A stretch of 64,000 nt of DNA from Bradyrhizobium frederickii (lineage in GTDB: Bacteria > Pseudomonadota > Alphaproteobacteria > Rhizobiales > Xanthobacteraceae), in assembly GCF_004570865.1 (NCBI RefSeq), contig NZ_SPQS01000005.1:339237-403236 (forward strand). The letters are read 5' to 3'. Position numbers and translations under genes: made by a program. The notes below the pieces were generated by a model. The model saw nothing but the letters and a program-made list of their open reading frames with translations. It searched no databases and had not been told where the DNA came from. Shown here piece by piece: positions 1 through 8,219 of this stretch. Position 1 is the stretch's first letter; each line of letters starts with the position of its first letter.

Positions 1-26
1 TTCTCGTTCTCTTCGTGGTGATGCGC

Positions 27-548
27 TCAGCCCAGGCTCGTGCCCTGCTTGAACAGGCCGACCTTCAGGTCCTTGGCGCGATAAATAATCTGCTCGTCGA
101 CCGAAAGCCACCCGTCGGCAATACCGAGCACCAGCTTTGAACGCATCACGCGTTTGATATCGACGTTGTACACAACCTTGCGCGCCTCGGGCAGCACCTG
201 GCCGCTGAACTTCAGCTCGTTCAAGCCGAGCGCGCGGCCGCGACCTTCACCCCCGGTCCAGCCCAGATAGAAGCCGACCATTTGCCACAGCGCGTCGAGG
301 CCGAGGCAGCCGGGCATCACCGGATCGTTCTTGAAGTGGCAGCCGAAGAACCACAGATCGGGCTTCACATCGAGCTCGGCGCGCACCAGCCCCTTGCCGA
401 ACTCGCCGCCATTGTCGTTGATCTCGGTGATGCGGTCGAACATCAGCATCGGCGGCAACGGCAGCTGGGCATTGCCCGGGCCGAACATCTCGCCGCGGGC
501 ACAAGCCAGCAGATCTTCGTATTCGTAACCGTTGCGCCTGTTCAGCAT
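27..548 (-). CDS. fabA: 3-hydroxydecanoyl-ACP dehydratase/isomerase FabA
   Basis: A 173-residue FabA of the hot-dog-fold dehydratase family. It dehydrates 3-hydroxydecanoyl-ACP and isomerises trans-2- to cis-3-decenoyl-ACP, the branch point for unsaturated fatty acids in the cytosol. The run [21 protein letters not shown] contains the catalytic His (CHF) and the downstream Asp (GLDA). The reading frame runs open to 626, but the family length and the MLNRR N-terminus place the start at ATG 548. FabA is normally followed by fabB and fabI; only 26 bases remain before the window edge, so fabB would lie outside. It diverges from irr across 350 bases. Confidence 0.95.
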   Translation of the reverse strand: MLNRRNGYEYEDLLACARGEMFGPGNAQLPLPPMLMFDRITEINDNGGEFGKGLVRAELDVKPDLWFFGCHFKNDPVMPGCLGLDALWQMVGFYLGWTGGEGRGRALGLNELKFSGQVLPEARKVVYNVDIKRVMRSKLVLGIADGWLSVDEQIIYRAKDLKVGLFKQGTSLG

Positions 549-805
549 GCACGAGCCTCTGTTTGTATTCCGATTGAGCGGCGTTTTTTGGCGAAATGGG
601 CCCCGTCGGTCGGAGAGCAACGCCAATTGCCACCGTCAGGCGCGACTCCCGCATGCCCCCGGATGGACTGTCTGCCGGGCCTCCATGCCCGGCTGCGCCA
701 AAATCGGCTAAGCGGAACCGGGCGCTCTCTAACACAGGCTAATCGGGTGGCAAAGTGCATCCATGAAGGTAAAATGACGTGATCCCGGCACGGTTCCAGG
801 CCTGA

Positions 806-820
806 TTAGAACCTCTCTAG
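806..820. promoter_or_regulatory. ICE-like palindrome upstream of irr
   Basis: TTAGA-ACCTC-TCTAG: the half-sites TAGA (807-810) and TCTA (816-819) are separated by 5 bases. This is the spacing of the iron control element (TTTAGAA-N3-TTCTAAA type) bound by Irr/RirA in rhizobia. The outer bases match only partly, so this is a candidate site for Irr autoregulation, not an established one. Confidence 0.4.
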
Positions 821-821
821 T

Positions 822-844
822 TGCGAGAAACTTGCATCTGCATC
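822..844. promoter_or_regulatory. Direct-repeat hexamers, probable Fur/Mur site
   Basis: Three imperfect direct hexamers: TGCGAG (822-827), TGCATC (833-838) and TGCATC (839-844). Bradyrhizobium Fur (Mur) is known to bind the irr promoter at three imperfect hexamer direct repeats rather than at a classical Fur box. The hexamers overlap the predicted -35 element, so binding would block RNA polymerase. Confidence 0.6.
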
Positions 845-860
845 TTTCTATTCTTATATT
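832..860 (+). promoter_or_regulatory. irr promoter (sigma-70 type)
   Basis: TTGCAT (832-837) and TATATT (855-860) are separated by 17 bases. This predicts a start near 867 and a leader of about 30 bases before the ATG at 899. The -35 element lies inside the hexamer repeats. Confidence 0.55.
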
Positions 861-898
861 GCAGAGAGATATTGTTCACGCGTGCCCGAAATCTGGAA

Positions 899-1390
899 AT
901 GAACGAGAACACCGCGTCCCATCACAACGACGACGTCCACGCCGCGGCCCTCTTGTCCGGCCGTCAGCCGGCTTTGACCGGCTGCCCCTGGCACGACGTC
1001 AATGAAATGCTCCAGTCTGCCGGGCTGCGTCCGACGCGCCAGCGCATGGCGCTGGGCTGGCTGTTGTTCGGCAAGGGCGCACGCCACCTGACGGCTGAAA
1101 TGCTCTACGAGGAAGCGACGCTGGCCAAGGTTCCGGTGTCGTTGGCAACCGTTTACAACACGTTGAACCAGCTCACCGATGCCGGCCTGCTCCGCCAGGT
1201 CAGCGTCGACGGCACCAAGACCTATTTCGACACCAACGTCACCACCCACCACCATTACTACCTCGAGAACAGCCATGAGCTGGTCGACATCGAGGATCCG
1301 CATCTGGCGCTGTCCAAGATGCCGGAGGTGCCGGAGGGTTACGAGATCTCCCGCATCGACATGGTCGTGCGCCTGCGCAAGAAGCGCTGA
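899..1390 (+). CDS. irr: Iron response regulator Irr (Fur family)
   Basis: A 163-residue Fur-family transcription factor that senses heme status and controls heme biosynthesis, iron uptake and iron-storage genes. It has the heme regulatory motif GCPWHD with Cys29, and a second heme site THHHYYLENSHELVDIED with His117-119, both as in B. japonicum Irr. The winged helix includes SLATVYNTLNQL. The frame is open from 821, but ATG 899 (MNENTASHH) gives exactly the known Bradyrhizobium Irr length. In that species Irr is degraded when it binds heme delivered by ferrochelatase. It diverges from fabA, as in other Bradyrhizobium. Confidence 0.97.
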   Translation: MNENTASHHNDDVHAAALLSGRQPALTGCPWHDVNEMLQSAGLRPTRQRMALGWLLFGKGARHLTAEMLYEEATLAKVPVSLATVYNTLNQLTDAGLLRQVSVDGTKTYFDTNVTTHHHYYLENSHELVDIEDPHLALSKMPEVPEGYEISRIDMVVRLRKKR

Positions 1391-1418
1391 ACCGGTCCTA
1401 CATCGCTGATGTGATCGT

Positions 1419-1514
1419 CATTCCGGGGCGGTGGGCGGCGCCGAGCTCTGGTGCGCGCTTGCGCAGCTGAGAACCTCGAAATCCCGGATTCGATGCTGCG
1501 CATCGCTCCGGGAT
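1419..1514. repeat. Palindromic intergenic repeat (REP-like)
   Basis: Begins TCATTCCGGGGCG and ends with the inverted repeat ATCCCGG (1481-1487) / CCGGGAT (1508-1514). It lies between the convergent irr and SH3 genes. The composition matches the dispersed hairpin repeats seen elsewhere in this window. Confidence 0.6.
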
Positions 1515-1524
1515 GCCCTTCGGG

Positions 1525-2055
1525 TCAGTTGACCTGCTCGTCCGAATAGACGCCCCAGAGGCGCTCTTGCTGGATCCAGCCGTCGAAGCCGTTGCCGGTG
1601 ACGCGGCACCAGTTTGCGGCGCACTTCTTCACCTGCGTGACGACGCCCGCCTGGAGCCTGGCTGTAACCGCACTGTCGGGATCGGCCCGATCGTAGATCG
1701 GGGCGAGATCGTCCTTGTGCTTCATGGTGACCACCGCGGTGCGGCGGCCCGAGAGCAGCGAGTGGTAGACCCAGCCCTCGGCGCCCTCGGAATCGCGCAC
1801 CCGGCGCCAATTCTCGAACTCGGCGGTAATTTCGACCGGCAGGCCGGCGCGGGTATAGACCCAGGCCACGTCATTGTCCTTGGTCGGGCCGGCGCGAACA
1901 TTGACGTGATCCGACTTGAGGCTGACGTAACGCGGCACCGGCAGACCGCTGGCGGTCTGCGGGGTGTTATCCTTGGCCGAAAGCGAGGGGCCGACCGAGG
2001 CGCTCCACAGGGTGCAGACAAGCGCCATCACCGAACAAAAACGCCCCAACGCCAT
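1525..2055 (-). CDS. Secreted protein with two SH3b domains
   Basis: A 176-residue predicted periplasmic protein. An N-terminal signal peptide (about residues 1-28) is followed by two bacterial SH3 (SH3b) domains. The first runs from YVSLKSDHVNVRAGP to GWVYHSLLSGRR, with the typical NVRAGP motif. The second runs from APIYDRADPDSAV to GWIQQERLWGVY, with paired Cys (KKCAANWCRV). SH3b domains commonly bind cell-wall peptides, but no enzymatic domain is present, so the role is unknown. Start: ATG at 2053-2055 has AGGAG 8 bases upstream; a TTG directly before it is less likely. Confidence 0.85.
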   Translation of the reverse strand: MALGRFCSVMALVCTLWSASVGPSLSAKDNTPQTASGLPVPRYVSLKSDHVNVRAGPTKDNDVAWVYTRAGLPVEITAEFENWRRVRDSEGAEGWVYHSLLSGRRTAVVTMKHKDDLAPIYDRADPDSAVTARLQAGVVTQVKKCAANWCRVTGNGFDGWIQQERLWGVYSDEQVN

Positions 2056-2381
2056 CAACCCGTCTCCTGTCGAAGACCCGGCATTGCCGGACCCTCACCC
2101 CGAAATTCCAAACCCTTGCCGCGTCAATCCCGACCCGTCCCACGCAGGTGTTCCCGAAGCCTGGCCCGTGGTTCTTGTCTTGGCCCGGCCTTCTGCTAGA
2201 GAGGACGGGCACTTGAACAACCAGTTTGCCCCGATTTTCCGGCCGGAAATCTCGGGAGAGCTTGAAGGAAACGCCGGGGACGGACACGGCAAGGGCAGTG
2301 TCGAACAACCGGGTTAATGAGGCCTCAACGGCCGGCCTTTGGCGACAGAGGCGGGCCAGCGACGCCTCATGAGAGCAGGAC
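2056..2381. other. Intergenic region, nothing recognised
   Basis: A 326-base divergent spacer between the SH3 protein and the dehydrogenase. I see no clear palindrome, RNA gene or credible ORF. It must hold both promoters, but I cannot place them. Confidence 0.5.
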
Positions 2382-3383
2382 ATGTCGGTGAAGAAAAAGC
2401 CCCTCGTCGTCGTGACGCGCAAGCTGCCGGATTCGATCGAGACGCGGATGCGCGAATTGTTCGACGCGCGGATCAATCTCGAGGACACGCCGATGTCCGC
2501 CGAGCAGCTCGCGGAAGCGGCGCGCACCGCCGATGTGCTGGTTCCCACGGTCACCGACCATGTCAACGCCGAGATCGTCAACCAGCCGGACTGCAAGCTG
2601 CGGCTGATCGCCAATTTCGGCAACGGCGTCGACAATATCGACGTGGAGGCTGCGCACGCCCGCGGCATCACCGTCACCAACACGCCGAAGGTTCTGACCG
2701 AGGACACCGCCGACATGACCATGGCGCTGATCCTGGCCGTGCCCAGGCGGATGATCGAAGGCGCCTCGATCCTGACCGAAGGAAAACCCTGGCCGGGCTG
2801 GTCGCCGACCTGGATGCTCGGCCACCGCATCGGGGGAAAGCGCCTCGGCATCATCGGCATGGGCCGCATCGGCCAGGCGGTCGCGCGCCGCGCCCGCGCC
2901 TTCGGCCTTCAGATCCACTATCACAACCGCCGTCCCGTCGCGCCTATCATCGCCGAAGAGCTCGGCGCGACCTATTGGGAAAGCCTCGACCAGATGCTGG
3001 CGCGGATGGACATCATCTCGGTGAATTGTCCGCACACGCCGGCGACCTATCATCTGCTCTCGGCGCGACGACTGAAGCTGATCCGCAAAGACGCCTACAT
3101 CGTCAACACCGCGCGCGGCGAGGTGACCGACGAGGACACGCTGATCAAGTTGATCGAAGGCGGCGAGATCGCCGGCGCCGGCCTCGACGTCTACGAGCAC
3201 GAGCCCGCGGTCAACCCGAAGCTGGTGCGGCTCGCCAGGGCCGGCAAGGTGACGCTGCTGCCGCATATGGGCTCGGCCACGATCGAAGGCCGCGTCGAGA
3301 TGGGCGAGAAGGTGATCATCAACATCCGTACCTTCCTCGACGCCCACAAGCCGCCGGATCGCGTGCTGCCGAGCATGCTCTGA
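2382..3383 (+). CDS. D-2-hydroxyacid dehydrogenase (glyoxylate/hydroxypyruvate reductase-like)
   Basis: A 333-residue NAD(P)-dependent D-isomer 2-hydroxyacid dehydrogenase. The Rossmann motif is GIIGMGRIGQ. Catalytic Arg245 lies in NTARGE and catalytic His295 in LLPHMGSAT, with the family Glu between them. The substrate-binding N-terminus has NFGNGVDNID, typical of the GyaR/glyoxylate reductase branch. It probably reduces glyoxylate or hydroxypyruvate, but the substrate cannot be fixed from sequence. It is a monocistron convergent with the LysR gene 3 bases downstream. Confidence 0.88.
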   Translation: MSVKKKPLVVVTRKLPDSIETRMRELFDARINLEDTPMSAEQLAEAARTADVLVPTVTDHVNAEIVNQPDCKLRLIANFGNGVDNIDVEAAHARGITVTNTPKVLTEDTADMTMALILAVPRRMIEGASILTEGKPWPGWSPTWMLGHRIGGKRLGIIGMGRIGQAVARRARAFGLQIHYHNRRPVAPIIAEELGATYWESLDQMLARMDIISVNCPHTPATYHLLSARRLKLIRKDAYIVNTARGEVTDEDTLIKLIEGGEIAGAGLDVYEHEPAVNPKLVRLARAGKVTLLPHMGSATIEGRVEMGEKVIINIRTFLDAHKPPDRVLPSML

Positions 3384-3386
3384 GGC

Positions 3387-4298
3387 TTACGTCCCACGCC
3401 CTTCCCGCTTGCGCCAAGCCGCGACGAAATCGATGAAGGCGCGCAGCGCAGGAGGCGTCTGGCGGCGGCTCGGATAGTATAGGAACGGTCCGGGAAACGA
3501 CTCGCACCAATCCTCCATCAGGCTGACCAGCGCGCCGGACTTCAAGGCGTCATGCACGTAGCCATCGAGCGTTGCCCACACGCCGACACCGTCGAGCGCG
3601 GCGCGCATGGCGAGGCCCATATTGGTCGAGATCAGCTTGGCCGGCGGATCGACCTTCATGATCTGCCCCTTCTTCTCGAACTCCCAATCGTGCATGACCC
3701 CGCTCGAATAGCGGGCGCGGATGCAGTCATGATCGAGAAGATCCTTCGGATGCTTCGGCTTGCCGCGGCGCGCGAGGTACGCAGGCGAGGCCACGATGAC
3801 GTAACGCTGCGGACCACTCAGGGACACCGCCACCATGTCCTGCGCGAGGTGCTCGCCGTAACGGACGCCGGCATCAAAGCCGGCGCTGACGATGTCGACG
3901 AACCCGCTCTCGGAAACGATGTCGAGATCGACCTGCGGATGCGCCGCCAGAAACGGCCCGACCATCGGCGCCAGCACCAGATCGACCGCCGGCGGGGGCG
4001 CGTTGATGCGGAGGCGGCCCGAGGTGACCTCGCGCAGTCCGCGCACCTGATCCAGCGCATCGCCAACATCGCGCAAGGCCGGAGCGACGCGCGACAGCAG
4101 CAATTCGCCCGCCTCGGTCAGCGCGACACTGCGCGTGGTGCGGTTCATCAGGCGGACGCCGAGGCGCTCCTCCAGGTCCCGGAGTCGCTGGCTGAGACTC
4201 GACACCGACACACGGATTTCGACCGCCGCACGCCGGAAATTGCGGGTGCGGGCGACCGCCATGAAGACATCGAGATCGCGCAGGTCAGGCTCGGCCAT
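3387..4298 (-). CDS. LysR-family transcriptional regulator
   Basis: A 303-residue LTTR. The N-terminal winged helix-turn-helix (about residues 5-64) contains RNFRRAAVEIRVSVSSLSQR and LGVRLMNRTTRSVALTEAG. An effector-binding domain of the CrgA-like group follows (RLRINAPPPAVDLVLAPM). It diverges from the aldo-keto reductase with 116 bases between the starts, so it probably controls that gene. The ligand is unknown. Confidence 0.9.
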   Translation of the reverse strand: MAEPDLRDLDVFMAVARTRNFRRAAVEIRVSVSSLSQRLRDLEERLGVRLMNRTTRSVALTEAGELLLSRVAPALRDVGDALDQVRGLREVTSGRLRINAPPPAVDLVLAPMVGPFLAAHPQVDLDIVSESGFVDIVSAGFDAGVRYGEHLAQDMVAVSLSGPQRYVIVASPAYLARRGKPKHPKDLLDHDCIRARYSSGVMHDWEFEKKGQIMKVDPPAKLISTNMGLAMRAALDGVGVWATLDGYVHDALKSGALVSLMEDWCESFPGPFLYYPSRRQTPPALRAFIDFVAAWRKREGRGT

Positions 4299-4414
4299 TG
4301 TTCGCTAATGTGAACAAGCCATTCCGGATTGTCCAGCTTATCGGCTCAATCGATCGGGCGCATATCTGCCCTCGTCACGCGGCGCTCAGCCGCCGCCCTT
4401 CGAGGAGAGCCATC

Positions 4415-5422
4415 ATGGAACAACGAAAACTCGGTTTAACCGGCCCCACCGTCTCGAGCCTCGGTCTCGGCTGCATGGCCATGTCCGACGCCTATGGTCC
4501 TTCCGATCGCGGCGAAAGCATCGCCACCATCCACGCGGCGCTCGATGCGGGCATCACGCTGCTCGACACCGGCGATTTCTACGCCATGGGCCACAATGAA
4601 ATGCTGATCCGCGAGGCGCTCAAGGACGTTTCACGCGAGAAGGTGCGGATTAGCGTCAAGTTCGGCGCGCTGCGCGGTCCCGCCGGCGACTTCATCGGCA
4701 TGGACTGCCGGCCGGCCGCAACCAAGAACTTCCTCGCCTATTCGCTCCAGCGGCTCGGCACCGACCATGTCGACATCTATCGTCCGGCGCGGCTCGATCC
4801 GAACGTTCCCATCGAAGAGACCGTCGGCGGCCTCGCCGATCTCGTGAAGGCGGGCTATGTCAGGCATATCGGCCTGTCCGAGGTCGGCTCCGACACCATC
4901 CGCCGCGCGCATGCGGTGCATCCGATCGCCGATCTCCAGATCGAATATTCGCTGATCGAGCGCGGCATCGAACGCGACATCCTCAAGACCTGCCGCGAGC
5001 TCGGCATCGGCATCACCGCCTACGGCGTCCTGGCGCGCGGCCTGATCAGCGGTCACTGGTCGAAGGATTCGGGCAAGGCCGGCAAGGACTATCGGCTGAT
5101 GACGCCGCGCTTCCAGGGTGCGAACCTCGACGCCAATCTCGCGCTGGTGGATTCTCTGCGCACGATCGCGAACGAGGTCGGCGCGACGCCGGCGCAGGTC
5201 GCGATCGCCTGGGTGGCGGCGCAGGGCCCGGAGATTGTGCCATTGGTCGGCGCCCGCACCCGCAACCGTCTGGCCGAAGCGCTCGGCACAACCAAGGTGA
5301 CGCTGACGCAAGCTCATCTCACAGCATTGGGCAAGGCCTTCCCGCCGGACGTCGCTTCGGGCACGCGTTACGCGGCCGAGCAGATGGCGCATCTCGACAG
5401 CGAGAAACCGGCCACCAGGTAA
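4415..5422 (+). CDS. Aldo/keto reductase
   Basis: A 335-residue TIM-barrel oxidoreductase of the AKR superfamily, close to the YakC/AKR13-type group. Asp and Tyr of the catalytic tetrad are present (LLDTGDFYAMGHNE) as is Lys (ISVKFG). The fourth residue, normally His in an LHR-type motif, is replaced: the strand reads HVDIYRPARLDPNVPIEE. ATG 4415 has GAGGAGAG 6 bases upstream; the longer open frame from 4298 overlaps the LysR start and is rejected. Probably regulated by the divergent LysR. Substrate unknown. Confidence 0.88.
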   Translation: MEQRKLGLTGPTVSSLGLGCMAMSDAYGPSDRGESIATIHAALDAGITLLDTGDFYAMGHNEMLIREALKDVSREKVRISVKFGALRGPAGDFIGMDCRPAATKNFLAYSLQRLGTDHVDIYRPARLDPNVPIEETVGGLADLVKAGYVRHIGLSEVGSDTIRRAHAVHPIADLQIEYSLIERGIERDILKTCRELGIGITAYGVLARGLISGHWSKDSGKAGKDYRLMTPRFQGANLDANLALVDSLRTIANEVGATPAQVAIAWVAAQGPEIVPLVGARTRNRLAEALGTTKVTLTQAHLTALGKAFPPDVASGTRYAAEQMAHLDSEKPATR

Positions 5423-5431
5423 CGGCGGCAA

Positions 5432-6235
5432 TCAGGTGCGATGGGCGCCGAGATCGCTGATCACAGGCCCGTCGCCGTTGAGCGGATTGGCCGGATCGCG
5501 CCCGTAGCGCAGCGTCTCGAAGCGCATCGCGCGCGCATCGATCATCAGGAGACGGCCGACCAGGCCGTCGCCGAAACCGACGATCTCGCGGATCGCCTCC
5601 AGCGCCATCATCGAGCCGAGCACACCCGCCAGCGCCCCCATGACGCCGGCTTCGGCGCAGGCCGGAACGGTGCCGGGCGGCGGCGCCTCCGGAAACAGGC
5701 AGCGATAGGTCGGGTTGAATTCGCCCTGCTCGTTCCGCTCATGCGCGCGAATGGTGGTGAGCGAGCCGTCGAAGGTGCCGAGCGCGGCGGTAATCAGCGG
5801 CCGCTTGGCAAAGAAGCAGGCGTCCGAGACCAGATAGCGCGTGGCGAAATTGTCGGAGCCGTCGAGCACGAGATCATAGTCGCCGACCAGACCGAGCGCA
5901 TTGTCGGCATTGAGCCAGGTGGCGTGGCCGACGAAGCGGACGTGCGGATTGAGCGCCGCGATCCGCTCGGCGGCGCTCTCGACCTTGTGCCGGCCGATAT
6001 CAGGCGTGGTGTGGATCACCTGGCGCTGCAGGTTCGACAGCGACACCACGTCGTCGTCGACCACGCCCAGCGTGCCCACACCGGCAGCGGCCAGATACAT
6101 CAGGGCGGGCGCGCCGAGGCCGCCGGCGCCGATCACCAGCACAGAGGACCGCTTCAACGCGGCCTGGCCTGGGCCGCCGACATCGCGCAGCACGATATGG
6201 CGGGCATAGCGTTCGAGTTCGTCCGGGCCCAGCAT
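5432..6235 (-). CDS. moeB: MoeB/ThiF-family adenylyltransferase (E1-like)
   Basis: A 267-residue E1-like enzyme that adenylates the C-terminus of a small sulfur-carrier protein (MoaD/ThiS type). The nucleotide loop is VIGAGGLGAPALMYLAAAG; the Asp and Arg residues expected for ATP handling are in DDDVVSLSNLQRQVIH, and DGSDNFATRY is conserved. The zinc-binding Cys pairs of classical MoeB are largely missing: only YRCLFPEAPPPGTVPAC remains, and there is no C-terminal CxxC. Whether it serves molybdopterin or thiamine synthesis cannot be told from the neighbours. It is convergent with the aldo-keto reductase. Confidence 0.85.
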   Translation of the reverse strand: MLGPDELERYARHIVLRDVGGPGQAALKRSSVLVIGAGGLGAPALMYLAAAGVGTLGVVDDDVVSLSNLQRQVIHTTPDIGRHKVESAAERIAALNPHVRFVGHATWLNADNALGLVGDYDLVLDGSDNFATRYLVSDACFFAKRPLITAALGTFDGSLTTIRAHERNEQGEFNPTYRCLFPEAPPPGTVPACAEAGVMGALAGVLGSMMALEAIREIVGFGDGLVGRLLMIDARAMRFETLRYGRDPANPLNGDGPVISDLGAHRT

Positions 6236-6270
6236 CGTCGTCCGTCTCTCCTACCGAGCCATCGCTCTAT

Positions 6271-6381
6271 CCCCTCATGGTGAGGAGGCGCAAAGCGCCG
6301 TCTCGAACCATGAAGGCCCGACTCCCGCCCCCTGCCATCCTTCTAGACGCGGCCTTCGGACGCTCCTCAGGATGAGGACCT
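6271..6381. repeat. Dispersed palindromic repeat
   Basis: Starts CCCCTCATGGTGAGGAGGCGC and ends CTCCTCAGGATGAGGACC, with small CCTCA-N3-TGAGG hairpins at each end. This is a recurrent Bradyrhizobium intergenic element. It occupies most of the 248 bases between moeB and the protease-like gene. Confidence 0.65.
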
Positions 6382-6483
6382 GATTGCATGGCTCGGTCAC
6401 GAGCCTGAACCAGCCCAACATTGTTCGCGACCAACGAGATGTGCTTCAATGGCATTGCGTTCAATGGGCTGGCTGGATTTGTC

Positions 6484-7842
6484 ATGAGATCGATGCTTGC
6501 GGCAACCTTGATGTTTGCGGCCGCCACGGCTGCGAACGCCCAGATGACGACGCAGCAGATCCCCGGCACCAAGCCGAAGACGGTCCAGACCGTGCCGATC
6601 CAGCCTCCGGCGATGCAGACACCGTCGGCAACGGCGGATGCCATGGCAAAAGCCGAGCGGTTGGCGCTGCAATCCGACCTCGCCTGGGTCGGCCAGTACA
6701 ACGGCGCCATCACCGGCGACGTCAGCGAGCGCCTGGTCAACGCCATCAAGGAATACCAGAAGGCGAAGGGCGGCAAGCCAACCGGCGTGCTCAATCCGCA
6801 AGAGCGCGCCGCGCTCGCCGAGTCGGCACGAAAGAAGCAGGACAGCGTCGGCTGGAAGATCGTGACGGAGCCGACCAGCGGCGCCCGGCTCGGCATCCCC
6901 TCGAAACTGGTGCCGCAGCAGGCGAGCGACGCCAACGGCTCGAAATGGACCTCGCCGACCGGAACCGTGCAGGTGCTGCTCAGCCGCCGCAAGGAGGCGA
7001 ACCCGACTACGGCAAAACTCGCGGAGCTGGAGAAGGAGCCGTCCGGGCGCAAGGTCGACTACACCGTGGTGAAGCCCGACTTCTTCGTGCTGTCGGGCTT
7101 GCAAGGCCAGAAGAAGTTCTATGTCCGCGGCACCTTCAAGGGCGACGAGGTCCGCACCATGACGATCCTCTACGACCAGGCGACCGAGAACACGGTCGAG
7201 CCGGTCGTGATCGCGATGTCGAGTGCGTTCAATGCGTTCCCGTCGGGACCGCAGGCCGGGCCGCCGCCGCGCAAGACCGTCGAATACGGCACCGGAATCG
7301 TCGTCAGCGACGACGGCGCGATCGTTGCCGACCGCCTCGTCACCGACGGCTGCCTCGCGATCACCATCGCCGGCCATGGCAATGCCGACCGTCTCGCCGA
7401 GGACAAGGAGCGCGGTCTCGCGCTGTTGCACATCTATGGCGCGCGCGGCCTGAAGCCGTTCAGCCTCACTGGCGGCGCGGCAAAGACCAATGTCGATGTC
7501 GTCGGCATCGCCGATCCGCAGAGCCAGGGCGGCGCGGGCGGCGTGTCGGTCGTCAAGGCCGCGCTGGCGCCGGTCCCGAGCAGCGAGTCCATGCTGTCGC
7601 CACCGCCGGCGATCGGGTTTTCCGGTGCTCCGGCGATCGATGGCGAGGGCAGGTTCGCCGGCATCGCGCTGTTGAAGCCGGCCATGGTTGCGGGACCTGC
7701 GACATCGGTGCCGGCCTCGCAGGCGGTGATGGTGTCCGCGGACGCCGTGCGCGATTTCCTGAGGGCGAACAATGTCGCGGCGAATGGCACGTCGATGGAT
7801 GCCAAAGCCGCGATCGTCCGCGTGATCTGCGTGCGGAAGTAA
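6484..7842 (+). CDS. Secreted degenerate trypsin-like protein with peptidoglycan-binding-like N-terminus
   Basis: A 452-residue exported protein. A signal peptide (MRSMLAATLMFAAATAANAQ) precedes a peptidoglycan-binding-type helical segment (LAWVGQYNGAITGDVSERLV, about residues 60-115) and a C-terminal HtrA/trypsin-like fold. The protease triad looks dead. The usual NAHVV is DRLV (Arg284), the Asp strand reads ERGLALLHI, and only Ser380 (FSGAPAID) is kept. It is therefore more likely a binding or scaffold protein than an active protease. An upstream ATG at 6439 is possible but would add a hydrophilic stretch before the signal peptide. No co-directional partner is close. Confidence 0.75.
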   Translation: MRSMLAATLMFAAATAANAQMTTQQIPGTKPKTVQTVPIQPPAMQTPSATADAMAKAERLALQSDLAWVGQYNGAITGDVSERLVNAIKEYQKAKGGKPTGVLNPQERAALAESARKKQDSVGWKIVTEPTSGARLGIPSKLVPQQASDANGSKWTSPTGTVQVLLSRRKEANPTTAKLAELEKEPSGRKVDYTVVKPDFFVLSGLQGQKKFYVRGTFKGDEVRTMTILYDQATENTVEPVVIAMSSAFNAFPSGPQAGPPPRKTVEYGTGIVVSDDGAIVADRLVTDGCLAITIAGHGNADRLAEDKERGLALLHIYGARGLKPFSLTGGAAKTNVDVVGIADPQSQGGAGGVSVVKAALAPVPSSESMLSPPPAIGFSGAPAIDGEGRFAGIALLKPAMVAGPATSVPASQAVMVSADAVRDFLRANNVAANGTSMDAKAAIVRVICVRK

Positions 7843-7870
7843 GACGGGCAACGTCACCGCTCTCTCTCTC

Positions 7871-8000
7871 GTGTCCCGGACGCGGCGCGGCATGAAATGC
7901 TGCTCCGCTGAGCCGGGACCCACGCGTCGACAGCTCCGCTTGCGGCCTCTCGGCCCCGGCTCGGCAGCACCGCTTGCACGCTGCGCTTTGTCCGGGGCAG
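7871..8000. repeat. Palindromic repeat, CCCGGACGC family
   Basis: Opens GTGTCCCGGACGCGGCGCGG and closes GCGCTTTGTCCGGGGC, so the ends are inverted copies; internal AGCCGGGACC/GGCCCCGGCT copies add hairpins. The same family is found at 28440, 29316 and 36762. The remaining 7843-8219 holds a 13-base palindrome TACTGGTCCAGTA (8031-8043) about 175 bases before parA, and nothing else that I recognise. Confidence 0.65.
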
Positions 8001-8219
8001 GAGACCGATCGGCACCGCCTTACGTACGACTACTGGTCCAGTAATGGTACGGATTCGCTGGCATTCCCCATTTCGCCATCATCGCTACTGCTGATTCGGA
8101 CCTCCGCGATCCCCTTTGGATCGGGCCGGCACGTCCTGAGCGAGAAGAGCTCAGCATCGAGATCGATGCACGTTCGCGTGGCGTATTCTGACCCAAGCAC
8201 TCCAAAGGATTGATCTCAA

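Larger units (their letters stand above)
549..898. other. fabA-irr divergent intergenic region
   Basis: A 350-base gap between the divergent fabA and irr starts. The irr-proximal third carries the promoter, Fur-type hexamers and an ICE-like palindrome listed separately. I could not identify a fabA promoter with confidence, and no credible small ORF is present. Confidence 0.7.
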
